Below are positions 1 to 5,616 of a DNA stretch of 7,053 bases, piece after piece. Location of the stretch: assembly GCA_016295005.1 (NCBI GenBank), contig JAEDMA010000066.1, positions 1-7,053 on the forward strand. The letters run 5' to 3'. The notes under the pieces are model-generated. The model was not told the origin of the DNA and searched no databases. It saw only the letters and a program-made list of their open reading frames with translations. A program made the translations under genes and the position numbers. How positions within the stretch are numbered: position 1 is the first letter of the stretch; each line of letters starts with the position of its first letter. Origin of the DNA: Christensenellaceae bacterium. Lineage in GTDB: Bacteria; Bacillota; Clostridia; Christensenellales; Borkfalkiaceae.

Positions 1-608
1 CGTACGGCGACAACGTTATATATAAAGACTTTAACGTAGCGTTTGAAAGCGGCAGAATAACCGTTATCCTGGGAGAAAGCGGCTCGGGCAAAACCACGTT
101 GCTTAACATTATCGCGAGTTTAACCGACTACGACGGCGAAGTCGATTACGGCGACGAAAAAACCGTGTCGATGACGTTCAGAGAAGACAGACTCGTGCCG
201 AATCTCACCGTCGGTGAAAACGTAAAACTCGTAAATAAAGAAGCCGACGCGGCAAAACTTCTCGAGAAAGTGAATATGTCCGAAAAGATAAACGAATACC
301 CGAAGAATTTATCGGGCGGGCAGTCGAGAAGGGTGTCGATAATAAGGGCGCTTGCATTTCCGTCGGATATACTTCTTATGGACGAACCTCTTACGAATCT
401 CGATTTGTCGCTTAAATTTTCGGTAATCGAAACGATAAAGAAAGAAAAGGGAAGCCGGACGGTAATATTCGTCACGCACGACGTGAAAGAAGCGGTTACG
501 ATAGCCGACAGAATAGTAATAATAGATAAAGGAAAAATAATCTACGACGCGGATAGAAAAGACGTGAACGAAGACGAAATTTACGACGTAATATTAAAGA
601 AAAAATAA
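1..608 (+). CDS. ABC transporter ATP-binding protein, SsuB/TauB/NrtD-like (5' end cut off)
   Basis: This is the ATPase subunit of an ABC importer, probably of the nitrate/sulfonate/taurine class; it would sit on the cytoplasmic face with a permease and a binding protein, neither visible here. The frame is open from position 3 with no start in the window, so roughly the first 10-20 residues are missing, and it ends at TAA 606-608. In order it shows Walker A GESGSGKTT (about 72-98), the Q-loop region TFREDRLVPNLTV (174-212), signature LSGGQSRR (309-332), Walker B ILLMDEP with the catalytic Glu (369-389), D-loop LTNLD, and the H-loop VTHD (His at 477-479). The RLVPNLTV stretch resembles the RLLPWLTV of SsuB/TauB proteins, which suggests the subfamily; the substrate is not readable. 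The Q-loop Gln is replaced by Arg (AGA 180-182). Walker A to signature is only about 79 residues, shorter than usual. The family is certain, the substrate is not. Confidence 0.9.
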   Translation, partial: YGDNVIYKDFNVAFESGRITVILGESGSGKTTLLNIIASLTDYDGEVDYGDEKTVSMTFREDRLVPNLTVGENVKLVNKEADAAKLLEKVNMSEKINEYPKNLSGGQSRRVSIIRALAFPSDILLMDEPLTNLDLSLKFSVIETIKKEKGSRTVIFVTHDVKEAVTIADRIVIIDKGKIIYDADRKDVNEDEIYDVILKKK

Positions 609-626
609 ATAAGCATAAAATAAAAA

Positions 627-663
627 TTAAGGGAATAAATTAGTCACTAATTTATTCCCTTAA
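627..663. repeat. Perfect 37-nt palindrome between ABC gene and next promoter
   Basis: Two 18-nt arms (627-644 and 646-663) are exact reverse complements around one central C; the arm core is AGGGAATAAATTAGT. It lies 18 nt after the ABC stop codon and 3 nt before the -35 box of the next promoter. As RNA it would be a strong hairpin and probably ends or stabilises the ABC transcript. On the plus strand the following bases (ATATTGACA) are not a U-tract. The T-rich tail TTTTTATTTTAT is on the minus strand, so as an intrinsic terminator it is better oriented for leftward transcription. It could also be a protein-binding operator. Confidence 0.85.
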
Positions 664-666
664 ATA

Positions 667-695
667 TTGACAAAAACAGGGTAGTTTGATACAAT
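667..695 (+). promoter_or_regulatory. Sigma-A promoter of the HprK-like/PqqD-like/DUF1846 unit
   Basis: The -35 box TTGACA (667-672) matches consensus perfectly. It is separated by exactly 17 nt from the -10 box TACAAT (690-695), which has one mismatch to TATAAT. The expected transcription start is near 702, giving a leader of about 45 nt before the ATG at 747. This is one of the two strongest promoter-like sequences in the window, so the unit is probably well transcribed unless repressed; the palindrome ending at 663 abuts it. Confidence 0.85.
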
Positions 696-702
696 ACTAA
701 AT

Positions 703-741
703 GGTTTTGTCTCCGCGAAAAAAAAGAGATAAAACCGGAGA
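703..741 (+). promoter_or_regulatory. 5' leader hairpin with competing Shine-Dalgarno-covering pairing
   Basis: 703-713 (GGTTTTGTCTC) pairs with 726-736 (GAGATAAAACC) as an 11-bp stem with one G-U pair and a 12-nt A-rich loop. The stem starts essentially at the predicted transcript 5' end and stops one base before the Shine-Dalgarno GGAG (737-740), which stays free. Alternatively 710-715 (TCTCCG) can pair with 736-741 (CGGAGA) and hide the Shine-Dalgarno; the two pairings exclude each other. The pairings are visible in the sequence; a regulatory role is inference. The first stem looks clearly more stable. Confidence 0.5.
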
Positions 742-746
742 GGGAA

Positions 747-1460
747 ATGAAAAAGTATAAAATAGCCGATATCGTGTTCGAGGCGGAAACGAAGTACGCT
801 TATACCGGAAAGTTGTGCGAAGAGTTCGTTTATACGGGTGAAGAAAAGCCTGCTTTTTCGGCGGTTATAACCGATTCGGACGTGGAAAGAGAGAGAAAAG
901 GTCTTAACGCGCCCGAACCTTTGCTGGAATCCATCGCGCTTCAAAGAAAATTCTGCGAATACGTTTTGAAAAACGGAAACGGAACCATATTCCATAGCAG
1001 CGCGGTCGCCTATAAAGGGGAAGCGTATCTGTTCACCGCGCCGAGCGGCACGGGTAAGTCCACTCATACAAGGCTCTGGAAAGAAATGCTCGGCGATAAA
1101 CTCACTTATATAGACGACGATAAACCGATAATAAGGTATATCGACGGAGAGTTTTACGTTTACGGCACGCCCTGGAACGGAAAACATCGTTTAGGCGGAA
1201 ACGTAAAGGCAAAGTTAAAGTGCGTTTGTAAAATTTATCAGGCGAAAGAAAACTCGATAACAAAAGCGGAAATTCCCGAAATGATAGGCGTGGTGTTTAA
1301 TCAGACGTTAAGACCCGAACAAGCCGAAGATATGGAAAAACTGCTTTCGCTTACCGACAAACTTCTTACTAAATCGAATTTATACGCGCTCGGGTGTAAT
1401 ATATCGCGCGAAGCGGCGGAGTTGTCGTTTAAAACGATGACGGGGGAGAAAATATGTTAA
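747..1460 (+). CDS. HprK-like P-loop protein, partner of a PqqD-like protein
   Basis: This 237-residue protein is probably cytoplasmic. It resembles the catalytic core of HPr kinase/phosphorylase and the PEP-carboxykinase-like fold. Its Walker A is APSGTGKST at residues 98-106, preceded by FHSSAVAYKGEAYLF. An acidic IDDD motif at 122-125 sits where HprK has its paired Asp residues, and GTPWNGKHRLGG (140-151) follows as in this family. The N-terminal 75 or so residues carry no motif I recognise. True HprK is longer, with a separate N-terminal domain, and senses carbon status; this protein lacks that and sits beside a PqqD-like gene, so it is unlikely to be the housekeeping HprK. Related kinases in lasso-peptide clusters phosphorylate peptide serines, so a peptide or small-protein substrate is a reasonable guess. 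The start is set by GGAG at 737-740, six bases before ATG. The last seven bases overlap the next gene, implying translational coupling. Confidence 0.78.
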   Translation: MKKYKIADIVFEAETKYAYTGKLCEEFVYTGEEKPAFSAVITDSDVERERKGLNAPEPLLESIALQRKFCEYVLKNGNGTIFHSSAVAYKGEAYLFTAPSGTGKSTHTRLWKEMLGDKLTYIDDDKPIIRYIDGEFYVYGTPWNGKHRLGGNVKAKLKCVCKIYQAKENSITKAEIPEMIGVVFNQTLRPEQAEDMEKLLSLTDKLLTKSNLYALGCNISREAAELSFKTMTGEKIC

Positions 1461-1720
1461 AATTAAAAGAAGGCCTTATATTGAGAGAAGTCGCGGGGAG
1501 TTACGTAGTTGTAGCGGTAGGAAAGGCCGCGGCCGAATTCAACGCGATGATAACGCTTAACGAAACGGGCGCGTTCTTATGGAAAGCGCTTGAAAAAGGA
1601 GCGACGGAAGAATCTTTAACCGAAGCCCTTTTAGACGAGTACGAAGTAGATAGAAAAACCGCTTCGGCAGACGTGAAAGACTTTATCGAAAAGATAAAAG
1701 AAGCGAAAATATTAAAATAA
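1454..1720 (+). CDS. PqqD-like small protein (RiPP recognition element fold)
   Basis: This 88-residue protein matches the PqqD-like family in length and pattern: a beta-rich N-terminus (REVAGSYVVVAVG, residues 11-23), the hallmark LNETGAFLWKAL (35-46), and a helical C-terminus with DVKDFIEKIKEAKIL (73-87). PqqD itself binds the PqqA peptide for the radical-SAM enzyme PqqE, and stand-alone relatives bind leader peptides in RiPP and lasso pathways. Many Firmicute members are linked to HprK-like genes and have no assigned job. The ATG lies inside the end of the upstream gene in another frame (7-nt overlap), with GGGGGAG (1442-1448) as ribosome binding site, so the two are probably made together. 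No precursor peptide, radical-SAM enzyme, protease or cyclase is visible, so the bound peptide, if any, is unknown. Family assignment is firm; function is inference. Confidence 0.85.
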   Translation: MLKLKEGLILREVAGSYVVVAVGKAAAEFNAMITLNETGAFLWKALEKGATEESLTEALLDEYEVDRKTASADVKDFIEKIKEAKILK

Positions 1721-1738
1721 AAAAACGGGAAGCGAAAG

Positions 1739-3226
1739 ATGAACAAGATAGGATTTGACGGCGGTAAATATTTAGAGTTGCAATCGGCGAAAATATCCGA
1801 AAGGATAGCGATGTTCGGCGATAAATTATATCTCGAATTCGGCGGAAAACTTTTCGACGATTATCACGCGTCGAGAGTGTTGCCGGGTTTCGAACCTGAC
1901 AGCAAAATAAAGATGCTTTCGCAACTGAAAGACAAAGCGGAAATACTCATCGCCATCAATTCCGACGACATTCAGACGAACAAACTTCGTTCCGATTTAG
2001 GTATAACTTACGACGCCGAAGTCATAAGACTTATCGACATATTCAGAGACCGCGGTTTTTACGTGGGGAGCGTCGTTTTAACGAGATTTGCGAACCAACC
2101 GTCCGCAATGGCGTTTAAAAGACATCTCGAAATGCTCGGCATAAAGGTGTATAAACATTATTCGATAGAAGGATATCCTTCGGAAGTGGAAAAAATAGTC
2201 AGCGACGAGGGCTACGGGCGCAACGAATACGTCGTTACCACGAGACCGCTCGTCGTAGTAACCGCGCCGGGACCCGGAAGCGGGAAGATGGCAACGTGTT
2301 TATCTCAACTCTATCACGAATATAAAAGGGGAGTAAAAGCGGGATACGCTAAATACGAAACTTTCCCCGTGTGGAACCTTCCTCTTAATCATCCCGTAAA
2401 TATAGCGTACGAGGCGGCTACCGTCGACTTAAACGATATGAATATGATAGACCCATTTCACTTGGGGGCGTACGGAGTAGCGACGGTAAATTATAACAGA
2501 GACGTAGAAATATTTCCCGTTCTTTCGGCGATGCTTACTAAAATTATGGGAAGTTCGCCATACGCTTCGCCGACGGATATGGGCGTAAATATGGCAGGGT
2601 ATGCCATAGTAAACGACGAGGTAACGAGAGAAGCGTCCAAACAGGAAATAATCCGCAGATACTATGCGGCGTTGCTCGATTACAGAAAAGGAACGGGCAG
2701 TAAAGAATCGATAAACAAAATAGACCTCTTAATGAAAAAGGTAGGGGTAACGGTAAACGACAGAGCGGTGGTTAACGCGGCTCTCGAAAAGGAAAACGTC
2801 ACGGGAACGCCCTGCTGCGCGATAGAACTTAACGACGGCAGAATAATCACGGGCAAAACGGGCAATCTTTTGGGTTCGAGCGCGGCTGCATTGCTTAACG
2901 CTCTTAAAGCGCTCGGAGATCTGGACGACTCAATAGACCTCATTTCTTCGTCGGTTATCGAACCCATACAGAAACTTAAAGTGGAATACATGAAGAGCAG
3001 CAATCCGAGACTACATACCGACGAGGTTTTGGTGTCGCTTGCGGTAAGCGCGGTAACTAACCCGATAGCGAAAATCGCTATGGAGCAACTTGGTAAATTA
3101 AAAGGCGCGCAACTTCACTCTTCGGTAATTTTATCTCACGTAGATAAGAAAACTTTATCGAGGCTCGGATTAGATATAACGTGCGAACCCCGACAGCAAC
3201 GCGAAAAGAAGTACGCCGCAAACTAA
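1739..3226 (+). CDS. DUF1846 (UPF0371) family protein
   Basis: This 495-residue protein covers the whole DUF1846 family length of about 490-500. The N-terminus MNKIGFDGGKYLELQS is typical of the family and fixes the start. Recognisable stretches are TTRPLVVVTAPGPGSGKMAT (167-186), which contains a P-loop-like GPGSGK; SSPYASPTDMGVNMAGY (272-288); TGKTGNLLGSSAAALLNALK (371-390); and HVDKKTLSRLGLDITCEP near the end (467-484). The family is found mainly in Firmicutes, actinobacteria and streptococci; structures exist but I know of no established reaction. The Gly-rich GPGSGK loop suggests a nucleotide or phosphate ligand, which is inference. It follows the PqqD-like gene by 18 nt with no terminator between, so it is probably cotranscribed with the pair. 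The ribosome binding site is weak (GGGAAG, 1727-1732), in contrast to the strong sites elsewhere in the window. No signal peptide or membrane segment is visible. Confidence 0.9.
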   Translation: MNKIGFDGGKYLELQSAKISERIAMFGDKLYLEFGGKLFDDYHASRVLPGFEPDSKIKMLSQLKDKAEILIAINSDDIQTNKLRSDLGITYDAEVIRLIDIFRDRGFYVGSVVLTRFANQPSAMAFKRHLEMLGIKVYKHYSIEGYPSEVEKIVSDEGYGRNEYVVTTRPLVVVTAPGPGSGKMATCLSQLYHEYKRGVKAGYAKYETFPVWNLPLNHPVNIAYEAATVDLNDMNMIDPFHLGAYGVATVNYNRDVEIFPVLSAMLTKIMGSSPYASPTDMGVNMAGYAIVNDEVTREASKQEIIRRYYAALLDYRKGTGSKESINKIDLLMKKVGVTVNDRAVVNAALEKENVTGTPCCAIELNDGRIITGKTGNLLGSSAAALLNALKALGDLDDSIDLISSSVIEPIQKLKVEYMKSSNPRLHTDEVLVSLAVSAVTNPIAKIAMEQLGKLKGAQLHSSVILSHVDKKTLSRLGLDITCEPRQQREKKYAAN

Positions 3227-3238
3227 AAAATAATATTA

Positions 3239-3266
3239 CAGCCTGCGTTTTATTTAACGCAGGCTG
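3239..3266. terminator. Hairpin after the DUF1846 gene
   Basis: An 11-bp perfect GC-rich stem (3239-3249 CAGCCTGCGTT with 3256-3266) closes a 6-nt loop, 12 nt past the DUF1846 stop. The plus-strand tail AATTTATATG is only weakly U-rich. On the minus strand the tail TAATATTATTTTTTAG is much better. It may therefore act in both directions, and could be the more effective stop for groEL transcripts that run past their own 3' hairpin. Confidence 0.7.
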
Positions 3267-3306
3267 AATTTATATGCGGGGAGTAAATAAACCACGGGTA
3301 AGGTAA

Positions 3307-3352
3307 CGTTATCGGACTTATAACAAAATATTTTGTCGCAAAGCCGATAACG
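3307..3352. repeat. Nested inverted repeat in the convergent gap
   Basis: Outer 9-nt arms CGTTATCGG (3307-3315) and CCGATAACG (3344-3352) are exact reverse complements. Inside them lies a perfect 14-nt palindrome, ACAAAATATTTTGT (3323-3336). Together they can fold as an extended hairpin with an internal loop. No T-tract flanks it on either side and no coding frame uses it. It may be 3'-UTR structure or a small-RNA body; the role is unknown. Confidence 0.5.
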
Positions 3353-3419
3353 CAAATATAGGAGAATCTGTAAATAAAAAACGGTTGGAATTTAATTTTT
3401 TTGCGCGTAAAGGGTATTA

Positions 3420-3452
3420 TAAAGGGTTTGCCGAATTTCGGCAAACCCTTTA
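3420..3452. terminator. Hairpin after groEL
   Basis: 3420-3435 and 3437-3452 are perfect 16-nt complementary arms (core AAAGGGTTTGCCGAA) around one base. They lie 30 nt downstream of the groEL stop on the minus strand. The minus-strand tail (ATACCCTTTACGCGC) is not U-rich, whereas the plus-strand tail AATATTACTTTCTGTTTTT is fairly T-rich. It probably forms the 3' end of the groESL mRNA, possibly by processing, and may also stop plus-strand read-through from the DUF1846 gene. Confidence 0.7.
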
Positions 3453-3482
3453 ATATTACTTTCTGTTTTTACGGGCAGGGAA

Positions 3483-5108
3483 TCAATACATTCCGCCCAT
3501 ACCGCCTGCGGGCATCTGCGGGGGTTCGGGTTCTTTTATGTCGGCAACGACCGTTTCCGTCGTAAGGAACACGCCCGCAACGGAAGCCGCGTTTTCGAGA
3601 GCAGACCTTGTGACTTTTGTCGGGTCGATGATACCGCTTTCGACCATATCTACGTATTCGTTGGTCAAAGCGTTGAAACCGAAGTTGGGTTTATCAGCCT
3701 TTAACACTTCGTTAAGGATAACCGCGCCGTCAAGACCCGCGTTTTTAGCGATTTGTTTCAAAGGCGCTTCTACGGCTTTCAAAACGATTTGCGCGCCCGT
3801 TTTTTCGTCGCCTTTCAAGGTTTCGGCATAATCGTTTATAGCGGAAATCGTAGAGATAAGGGCGATTCCGCCGCCGGGAACGATACCTTCCTGAACGGCA
3901 GCCTTTGTAGCGTTCAGAGCGTCTTCGATACGAAGTTTCTTTTCTTTCATTTCTACTTCGGTGGCCGCGCCCACGTTGATAACCGCAACGCCGCCGGCAA
4001 GTTTAGCAAGACGTTCCTGCAATTTTTCTCTGTCGTAATCGGAAGTGGTTTCGGCGATTTGCGATTTGATGGCCTGCTTTCTCGCTTCGATTGCTTCGGG
4101 AGAACCTGCGCCGCCTACGATAGTGGTGTTGTCTTTATCGACTTTAACGGAACTTGCTCTGCCGAGCATATCCATAGTAACGTCTTTGAATTCGAATCCT
4201 AAATCGGAAGAGATGACCGTGCCGCCGGTAAGAACGGCGATGTCTTCGAGCATAGCCTTTCTTCTGTCGCCGAAGCCGGGCGCTTTAACCGCAACGCAGT
4301 TGAACACGCCTTTGAGTTTGTTGACGACGAGCGCCGCGAGCGCGTCGCCTTCAACGTCTTCCGCAATGATGAGAAGTCTTAACCCTTGCTGAGCGATAGG
4401 TTCTATCACGGGGAGAATTTCCTGTATGGAAGAAATCTTTTTATCCGTGATAAGTATAACGGGGGAGTCTAAAACCGCTTCCATTTTGTCGGTGTTGGTA
4501 ACCATATAAGCGGAAGCGTAGCCCCTGTCGAACTGCATACCTTCTACGGTGGTGAGTTCTGTTTTCATCGTTTTGCTTTCTTCTATGGTGATAACGCCGT
4601 CTTTGCCGACCTTTTCCATAGCGTCCGCAAGTAATCCGCCGATTTTTTCGTCGCCTGCGGAAATGGAAGCAACCTGACAAATAGCGTTTTTATCGGCTAT
4701 GGGTTTGCTTATCTTTTTAAGTTCTTCAACGGCTATTTCCGTTGCGCCCGCAATACCTTTTTTAAGAATAATGGGGTTAGCGCCCGCAGCGACGTTCTTT
4801 AAACCTTCGTCTATCATTGCCTGCGCAAGGATAACCGCGGTGGTCGTGCCGTCGCCGGCAACGTCGTTGGTTTTGGTGGAAACTTCTTTTACTATCTGCG
4901 CGCCCATATTTTCGAACGCGTCGGGAAGTTCTATTTCTTTAGCGATGGAAACGCCGTCGTTTGTGATGAGCGGCGCTCCGAATTTTTTGTCTAATACAAC
5001 GTTTCTGCCCTTCGGACCTAACGTAATTTTAACCGCGTCGACAAGGGTATCTACGCCTTTTTGGAGGGCTTTTCTTGCTTCTTCTCCGTGTTTTAATTCT
5101 TTAGCCAT
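3483..5108 (-). CDS. groEL: Chaperonin GroEL (60 kDa, Hsp60)
   Basis: This 541-residue GroEL forms the double-ring ATP-driven cytosolic folding chamber together with GroES. Normal family length and an intact C-terminal Gly-Met tail (GGMGGMY) show it is complete. ATP-site elements are present: TLGPKGRNVVLD (29-40), NDG with Asp51, GDGTTT (85-90, Asp86), the catalytic RIEDALNATK with Asp396 (matching E. coli Asp398), and PGGG (411-414). The apical segment around residues 190-375 is full length. ATG at 5106-5108 is preceded by AGGAG (5117-5121 on the minus strand) with an 8-nt spacer. It lies 18 nt after the groES stop and shares its promoter and CIRCE operator, so heat-shock control by HrcA is expected. 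It ends in TGA, unlike the TAA used by its neighbours. Nothing about the protein looks unusual. Confidence 0.98.
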   Translation of the reverse strand: MAKELKHGEEARKALQKGVDTLVDAVKITLGPKGRNVVLDKKFGAPLITNDGVSIAKEIELPDAFENMGAQIVKEVSTKTNDVAGDGTTTAVILAQAMIDEGLKNVAAGANPIILKKGIAGATEIAVEELKKISKPIADKNAICQVASISAGDEKIGGLLADAMEKVGKDGVITIEESKTMKTELTTVEGMQFDRGYASAYMVTNTDKMEAVLDSPVILITDKKISSIQEILPVIEPIAQQGLRLLIIAEDVEGDALAALVVNKLKGVFNCVAVKAPGFGDRRKAMLEDIAVLTGGTVISSDLGFEFKDVTMDMLGRASSVKVDKDNTTIVGGAGSPEAIEARKQAIKSQIAETTSDYDREKLQERLAKLAGGVAVINVGAATEVEMKEKKLRIEDALNATKAAVQEGIVPGGGIALISTISAINDYAETLKGDEKTGAQIVLKAVEAPLKQIAKNAGLDGAVILNEVLKADKPNFGFNALTNEYVDMVESGIIDPTKVTRSALENAASVAGVFLTTETVVADIKEPEPPQMPAGGMGGMY

Positions 5109-5126
5109 AACAAAAACTCCTTAAAA

Positions 5127-5414
5127 TTATTCTTCTACCACAGCGAGAATATCGCTCTGGCGGATAATGGTGAATTCTTTACCGTCGACTTTGAATTCGC
5201 TGCCGGCGTACTTGGAATAAAGTACCTTTTCGCCAACTTGAACCTGCATAACAACTTCTTTACCGTCTATAACGCCGCCGGGACCGACCGCAACTATACG
5301 CGCGGTCTGTTGTTTTTCCTGACTTGCGGACGGGAGTATAAATCCGCTTTTGGTTTTTTCTTCCGTTTCGATTGCTTCGACGACTACTTTGTCGAACAAG
5401 GGTCTGACTTTCAT
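5127..5414 (-). CDS. groES: Co-chaperonin GroES (10 kDa)
   Basis: This 95-residue protein is the lid of the GroEL chamber and has full GroES length. The family N-terminus MKVRPLFDKVVVEA marks the start. The mobile loop (about residues 16-36) carries the hydrophobic FIL tripeptide (25-27), equivalent to IVL in E. coli, which docks on the GroEL apical domain. VAVGPGG (41-47) and GEKVLYSKYAG (61-71) are typical core segments. The frame stays open upstream to a TTG at 5453, but that would begin inside the CIRCE operator, close to the transcription start. The ATG at 5412-5414 has a perfect AGGAGG (5423-5428) eight bases before it and is clearly the real start. It is first in the groES-groEL operon. 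Confidence 0.98.
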   Translation of the reverse strand: MKVRPLFDKVVVEAIETEEKTKSGFILPSASQEKQQTARIVAVGPGGVIDGKEVVMQVQVGEKVLYSKYAGSEFKVDGKEFTIIRQSDILAVVEE

Positions 5415-5422
5415 TATAATAG

Positions 5423-5428
5423 CCTCCT
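5423..5428 (-). promoter_or_regulatory. Ribosome binding site deciding the groES start
   Basis: The minus strand reads AGGAGG, a perfect Shine-Dalgarno match eight bases before the ATG at 5412-5414. It rules out the in-frame upstream TTG at 5453 as the groES start. Confidence 0.9.
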
Positions 5429-5433
5429 TAAGT

Positions 5434-5460
5434 TTAGCACTCTCTATCTTCAAGTGCTAA
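5434..5460. promoter_or_regulatory. CIRCE operator (HrcA binding site)
   Basis: TTAGCACTC (5434-5442), nine bases, then AAGTGCTAA (5452-5460): the consensus is TTAGCACTC-N9-GAGTGCTAA, so there is a single mismatch (A for G at 5452). It lies at and just downstream of the predicted groES transcription start, the classical position for repression by HrcA. As RNA it would also form a hairpin in the 5' leader. hrcA itself is not in the window. Confidence 0.97.
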
Positions 5461-5465
5461 ATCTT

Positions 5466-5493
5466 ATTATATACGGGAAATAAAATTTGTCAA
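5466..5493 (-). promoter_or_regulatory. Sigma-A promoter of groES-groEL
   Basis: On the minus strand, TTGACA (5493-5488) is followed after 16 nt by TATAAT (5471-5466), both perfect consensus boxes. The predicted start near 5459 falls at the edge of the CIRCE element. The region upstream of the -35 is very A/T-rich (5506-5522), which may act as an UP-type element. This fits a strong vegetative promoter held down by HrcA. Confidence 0.92.
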
Positions 5494-5570
5494 TAGAAAA
5501 GTGGCAAAAAAATAATTTTTTTACCGAAAATATTTATACGCGCCGGGAATAAAAAGAATGAGAGGAGAAT

Positions 5571-5599
5571 AATAAAAAAGCCGCCGAAAATTCGGCGGC
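5571..5599 (-). terminator. Intrinsic terminator of the aspartyl-tRNA synthetase gene
   Basis: Read on the minus strand, the stem GCCGCCGAA/TTCGGCGGC (5599-5591 with 5588-5580) is followed at once by TTTTTTATT (5579-5571), a textbook Rho-independent terminator. It begins 18 nt past the synthetase stop at 5617. It separates that gene from the groES promoter, so groESL is an independent unit. Confidence 0.93.
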
Positions 5600-5616
5600 G
5601 TAAAATTTTATATCCG

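Noticed and set aside
660..1187. Minus-strand open frame of 175 codons across the HprK-like gene
   Set aside because: It is antisense to a clear coding sequence with family motifs, covers its promoter, and has no recognisable protein features.
3408..3427. Repeated TAAAGGGT (3408-3415 and 3420-3427)
   Set aside because: It is only eight bases, occurs twice, and the second copy is part of the groEL hairpin arm; no evidence of a repeat family, CRISPR or attachment site.
3250..3444. Minus-strand 64-codon open frame, aromatic and hydrophobic, in the groEL/DUF1846 gap
   Set aside because: It starts at a TTG inside the groEL 3' hairpin, runs into the other hairpin, has no proper ribosome binding site and resembles no family I know. 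It is best explained by A/T-rich intergenic DNA without stops.
3538..4392. Overlapping plus-strand open frames across groEL
   Set aside because: They are antisense to a fully conserved groEL; low-complexity Ser/Ala/Thr or Phe/Gly composition and no ribosome binding sites.
5415..5453. Thirteen-residue upstream extension of GroES from a TTG
   Set aside because: It would begin inside the CIRCE operator close to the transcription start; the ATG at 5412-5414 has a perfect AGGAGG and the family N-terminus.
5506..5522. A7-TAA-T7 symmetrical run upstream of the groES promoter
   Set aside because: It has no GC stem, so it is not a terminator, and it is short enough to be chance in A/T-rich DNA. It may help as an UP-like element but is not listed as a separate site.
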